NCBI GenBank assembly: GCA_934591635.1
Contig: CAKTPI010000007.1
Span: 53,237 to 117,236, forward strand
DNA from: an uncultured Oscillospiraceae bacterium
GTDB lineage: Bacteria; Bacillota; Clostridia; Oscillospirales; Oscillospiraceae
DNA length: 64,000 nt
Direction of reading: 5' to 3'
In this document: positions 61,400 through 64,000 of the stretch, piece by piece
Numbering within the stretch: the stretch's first letter is position 1
How the letters are laid out: the number at the start of each line of letters is the position of its first letter
The notes under the pieces: model-generated
What the model was told of the DNA's origin: nothing
Seen by the model: only the letters and a program-made list of their open reading frames with translations
Database searches by the model: none
Program-made: the position numbers and the translations under genes

Positions 61400-62434
61400 T
61401 TATTTCCACAACTCTGCCGCCCCAAGTGGCTGAATCATGTAACACATTAATTTATCATCAAAATAGACTTGAATTCCAATATTCCTTGCCTCAGAAATAT
61501 CAGGCAATCCAGTTATGGTATACGTCCCAGGTTGACGAATATCTATCTGCAAATCCAAAGACTCTTGCTTATAGACCGTTCTGGAGTTAAACCATTTCAT
61601 CCATACTGTAACCTTAATCGGACTCAATTCATCTACCTTAAATCGCTTCATCATACGGTCAATGTACTTTCTTCCTGGATACGCATCTGAAAACGTAATG
61701 CTAACCATGTGATTGTGGTAGAAGCAGTCAGAAATAAAGAAACCGTTGTTCTCAAAGGTATCTTGCTTATACACCTTTATGATATTCTGATATCTGATAA
61801 AAGCCTTTTGATCCTTTTCTCTAAGCAAATTTAGAAGTGTCGTTCGTTCCGAGCTGTTTCTGCAAAGGATATTACTGATACATGGCTCTATTGCCATCGA
61901 ATTGGTATGGACAATCTCTGCGTGCCGGTAGTTCTTTGAATTTCCAAAATTCTCGTAACTATTATCATAAATATAATCAAAATTCAGTTTGGAAAATGCC
62001 TCTGGACCACTGTATAGTTTGGCACCATATCCAGCCTGGGATGTTTCCGAAAACTGCACACCAGGAAGAGCCAGCAGTTTATCCAAATCAAACAGTAAGA
62101 AAATAGGAACCGGCACATTGGCATTTTCATCTTGATCGTAACGAAGAGCCGGATGCTTATATCCTTCGTTATAATACTGCGTTGGTGTCAATGGCCGGAA
62201 ATAAAATCTAACCTTAGATACCACGCCTGAGTTGGTCATATCAATGACTTGCTGGCTCGCATTGTCATTCCTCATTATGCGGAGATGCGAAGCATCTGCA
62301 CGACTATATAGGTATCCCGAACTTAAAATGCTCACCGCATTGGTGACATCCGTATAATGGAACGCAAACCTGGGCCACCAGGATACAGGACTATGTTTTT
62401 CACAATTTTCTCGAATGATACTTACATAGTCCAT
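61400..62434 (-). CDS. darT: DarT-like DNA ADP-ribosyltransferase toxin with C-terminal extension
   Basis: A 344-residue protein. Residues about 20-215 match the DarT (DUF4433) fold: FHYTDVTNAVSILSSGYL with the conserved H-Y-T, FYFRPLTPTQYYN as the NAD-binding region, and RHAEIVHTNSMAIEP carrying the expected catalytic Glu. DarT transfers ADP-ribose from NAD to bases in single-stranded DNA. Usual DarT proteins are about 210 residues; here about 125 more, beta-rich residues follow (VTVWMKWFNSRTVYK). ATG at 62434 has AAGGGGG upstream; a TTG at 62440 is the alternative. It starts two bases after darG, so the antitoxin precedes the toxin. Confidence 0.85.
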   Translation of the reverse strand: MDYVSIIRENCEKHSPVSWWPRFAFHYTDVTNAVSILSSGYLYSRADASHLRIMRNDNASQQVIDMTNSGVVSKVRFYFRPLTPTQYYNEGYKHPALRYDQDENANVPVPIFLLFDLDKLLALPGVQFSETSQAGYGAKLYSGPEAFSKLNFDYIYDNSYENFGNSKNYRHAEIVHTNSMAIEPCISNILCRNSSERTTLLNLLREKDQKAFIRYQNIIKVYKQDTFENNGFFISDCFYHNHMVSITFSDAYPGRKYIDRMMKRFKVDELSPIKVTVWMKWFNSRTVYKQESLDLQIDIRQPGTYTITGLPDISEARNIGIQVYFDDKLMCYMIQPLGAAELWK

Positions 62435-62436
62435 TG

Positions 62437-63312
62437 TCAAGCCCCCTTAAAAGCACGGACTCTACCTAACCCCGCATTGATCTGATACCCATCTTCCATA
62501 CAATTCAACTTCGCATTGAAAATCTTGATTTTGGAAAGATAACCTGTAGCGTATAGCAATCCATATATCAGTTTTTCAATTTCATTTGCATCACTGATGG
62601 AAAAAACAGATTGAATACGAATATTATCCCATATGGCGTAAAGGCAGTCCTCTTCAACCTTCCAAGATTTATCAGTGTTAGGAACAAAGATTTGCAGTTT
62701 CTTATCAACATATTTCATGTCATAGGTTTGACCATCCACCGTAAACACATATGGCAGCATAGCACTCAAGCATGTCAGATCATCTACTACGCCAACAAAC
62801 GACATGTCTTTGGCATTTTCTTTAAGCCATTCAATTGTTTTTTTAGGCTCTCTATGTTCTGGTACCACAGCAGGATTTTGCCCAAGATAAACATATACCT
62901 CTATGGGGAGTTTCTTCAGATAGCGTTCCATCAATGGCTTTACTTCATTCCAGTCCAATTCACCATTACCGCAGCCCAATCTGGGGAATGCAATCGACGA
63001 AATATTCTTTTCTGCGTATGTCTGGACGAATTTCATCAAGCCCTTTTCAATATATTCCAATTTGGAGGGATTGCGCCAATTTTCTTTTGTTGGGAACAGT
63101 AACAGCCAATGGTCCGCCTCGTAAAAAAGCATCAACTTACCAATCGTCAGCAGTTTTTTTTCACAAGCTATCTTATACTGCTCAAACATTTTAGGATAGC
63201 GCTGCTTAAATGAAAGAGCCAAGCCCTTCCCCATAACTCCAACTGTGTTGACAGTATTGACAATGACTTGTGCTGGGCTTTCAAATATATCACCTTCAAT
63301 GTACTCAATCAT
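62437..63312 (-). CDS. darG: DarG-like macrodomain antitoxin
   Basis: A 291-residue protein. The N-terminal macrodomain (about residues 1-150) has VNTVNTVGVMGKGLALSFKQ and FPRLGCGNGELDWNEVKPLM, the motifs that bind and remove ADP-ribose in DarG. A C-terminal part (about 160-291) would bind and neutralise DarT directly. It is shorter than usual DarG, so the neutralising part may differ. GGAG lies before the ATG at 63312, 15 bases after the HTH gene. Confidence 0.9.
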   Translation of the reverse strand: MIEYIEGDIFESPAQVIVNTVNTVGVMGKGLALSFKQRYPKMFEQYKIACEKKLLTIGKLMLFYEADHWLLLFPTKENWRNPSKLEYIEKGLMKFVQTYAEKNISSIAFPRLGCGNGELDWNEVKPLMERYLKKLPIEVYVYLGQNPAVVPEHREPKKTIEWLKENAKDMSFVGVVDDLTCLSAMLPYVFTVDGQTYDMKYVDKKLQIFVPNTDKSWKVEEDCLYAIWDNIRIQSVFSISDANEIEKLIYGLLYATGYLSKIKIFNAKLNCMEDGYQINAGLGRVRAFKGA

Positions 63313-63327
63313 AATCGGTTCTCCAAA

Positions 63328-63546
63328 TCATACAATTGTTATTTTATCACCATTGGGATACACAAATTCACATTTCAATTCACAGCCAGATACCAATGCG
63401 ATATCTGTCAATTCCTCAACAGAGAAATTTCCACGTTTCATCTTCTGGCTAAACGCTTGCGGCGTTTTATTTAATCGCCTGGCCATCTCCGCTAAAGATA
63501 TGTCACTCTTAATACAGAGCATTTTCAGTTGTTCATCAATTCTCAC
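63328..63546 (-). CDS. HTH-type regulator of the DarTG operon
   Basis: A 72-residue single-domain helix-turn-helix protein (ISLAEMARRLNKTPQAFSQK as the DNA-binding helices). The start is GTG at 63546, with AGGAGG eight bases upstream; the in-frame ATG at 63576 lies inside the -10 box and cannot be used. It heads the operon, and an inverted repeat in the promoter spacer suggests self-repression. Confidence 0.83.
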   Translation of the reverse strand: MRIDEQLKMLCIKSDISLAEMARRLNKTPQAFSQKMKRGNFSVEELTDIALVSGCELKCEFVYPNGDKITIV

Positions 63547-63571
63547 TATTGATATCCTCCTTTTCCCTTCA

Positions 63572-63600
63572 ATCATAATTTAAAAAGTTTACTTTGTCAA
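63572..63600 (-). promoter_or_regulatory. Sigma-A promoter of the HTH-DarG-DarT operon with internal operator
   Basis: TTGACA (63595-63600) and TATGAT (63572-63577), spacer 17 bp. Within the spacer AAAGT-TT-ACTTT (63584-63595) is an inverted repeat, a plausible operator. Confidence 0.85.
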
Positions 63601-63885
63601 CAAATATATTTATACGTGGAATATATTTTATGCAAAAAAGTCTCTAAAGCTTTTTCTTGCATCCACATTGGAATAGACAGCAAGTATCCCAGAATAATCT
63701 TGTAAAAATGCAATTTATTACCAACTACTGTTATCTTTTCTGTTCACCTAATTTCTTCTCCCAAAGCTTTGGAACTAAGCCAAGACATCGGGGGAAGAAA
63801 TTGAGGCTGCCATAAGCCAATCATGATTCTCATGAGGTTTGCCATTGAAGGCAGATGCAGCGTTTCTTTGACTGCAGACAAGAAA

Positions 63886-63915
63886 GTGCCCTGGAACATG
63901 ATCGCTCCAGGGCAC
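63886..63915. terminator. Hairpin in the gene-free right end
   Basis: GTGCCCTGGA/TCCAGGGCAC. On the minus strand TTTCTTG follows, so it may end a transcript coming from beyond the window. Between 63601 and 63885 I see no convincing gene. Confidence 0.5.
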
Positions 63916-63952
63916 CAGGGCAGGTGACATTAGTACTGCGAAGACAAGGCTT

Positions 63953-64000
63953 ATACTTCTCCAACTGTTAGCACCGTCAGCGCAGCAGTTGGAGAAGTAT
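63953..64000. repeat. Perfect 15-bp inverted repeat at the window edge
   Basis: ATACTTCTCCAACTG (63953-63967) pairs with CAGTTGGAGAAGTAT (63986-64000) around an 18-base loop. The stem may continue past the window. It could be an element end, a structured RNA or an operator. Confidence 0.55.

Larger units (their letters stand above)
59869..64000. mobile_element. One end of an integrated mobile element carrying DarTG
   Basis: From the tRNA-Thr fragment to the window end the DNA is visibly more AT-rich than the rest. It carries arm-site-like repeats, a ParB-like gene and a toxin-antitoxin operon. No integrase is inside the window, so the other end, and probably the integrase, lie beyond base 64000. 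Prophage and integrative conjugative element are both possible. Confidence 0.6.

Noticed and set aside
63828-63931. 34-codon plus-strand ORF in the right end
   Set aside because: No ribosome binding site, overlaps a hairpin, and composition is not coding-like.
1-64000. CRISPR arrays and insertion-sequence transposases
   Set aside because: No repeat-spacer array and no transposase reading frame was found anywhere in the window.

Overview
The window is a chromosomal segment of a Gram-positive, endospore-forming member of the Clostridia, probably an Oscillospirales-type gut anaerobe. The evidence is moderately GC-rich coding DNA, strong AGGAGG-type ribosome binding sites, sigma-A promoters with 16-17 bp spacers, a dipicolinate synthase pair (dpaAB), a DnaD/DnaI-type replication pair, an S-box (SAM-I) leader on metK, a cluster-type PurF and a minimal two-gene SUF system. 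The species assignment is inference.

Layout. 1-5 kb: the 3' part of mfd, then a membrane-anchored VanW protein. 5-9.4 kb (minus): an RlmI-like methyltransferase, a small membrane protein, purF with a terminator in its leader, an internally deleted MATE gene behind a probable guanidine-IV riboswitch, and an HD hydrolase. 9.5-12.6 kb (minus): a secreted protein made almost entirely of Gly-every-fourth-residue tetrads, then a two-component system with an esterase. 12.7-21.5 kb: xylulokinase with an AraC regulator, smsC-smsB, a hairpin-rich non-coding stretch, two secreted proteins of unknown role, an XRE regulator, and a ribulokinase/ribulose-5-phosphate epimerase pair. 21.6-25.2 kb (minus): a five-gene operon headed by dnaD and dnaI. 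25.3-33.5 kb: MscS, a cation/proton antiporter, a phosphoribosyltransferase, DUF3786, alanine racemase and two tandem CapA proteins. 33.5-37 kb (minus): a UvrD-like helicase, a small ORF broken by an amber codon, a flavin reductase, tRNA-Asn and a solitary 5S rRNA gene. 37-43 kb: sigma factor plus membrane partner, NUDIX, hpf, DUF4364 and dpaAB. 42.4-47.3 kb (minus): an ABC transporter operon headed by an ECF sigma factor, and metK with its SAM-I riboswitch. 47.4-53.5 kb (plus): a degenerate rhomboid, glpK, an SSB-like protein, endonuclease III, a SpoVB-like flippase and a lipid-anchored or secreted zinc-motif protein. 53.5-59.7 kb: a large secreted protein, a hybrid histidine kinase, and a second sigma/membrane-partner module.

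59.87 kb to the window end looks like one end of an integrated mobile element. It begins in the 3' half of a tRNA-Thr(CGT) gene and carries short direct repeats typical of integrase arm sites, a ParB-like gene, a 10-bp phased repeat array, and a three-gene HTH-DarG-DarT operon. DarTG modifies DNA by ADP-ribosylation and acts as a toxin-antitoxin and anti-phage system. The version here has the antitoxin first, a dedicated regulator, and a toxin with a long C-terminal extension. This is the strongest candidate for a little-described system in the window.
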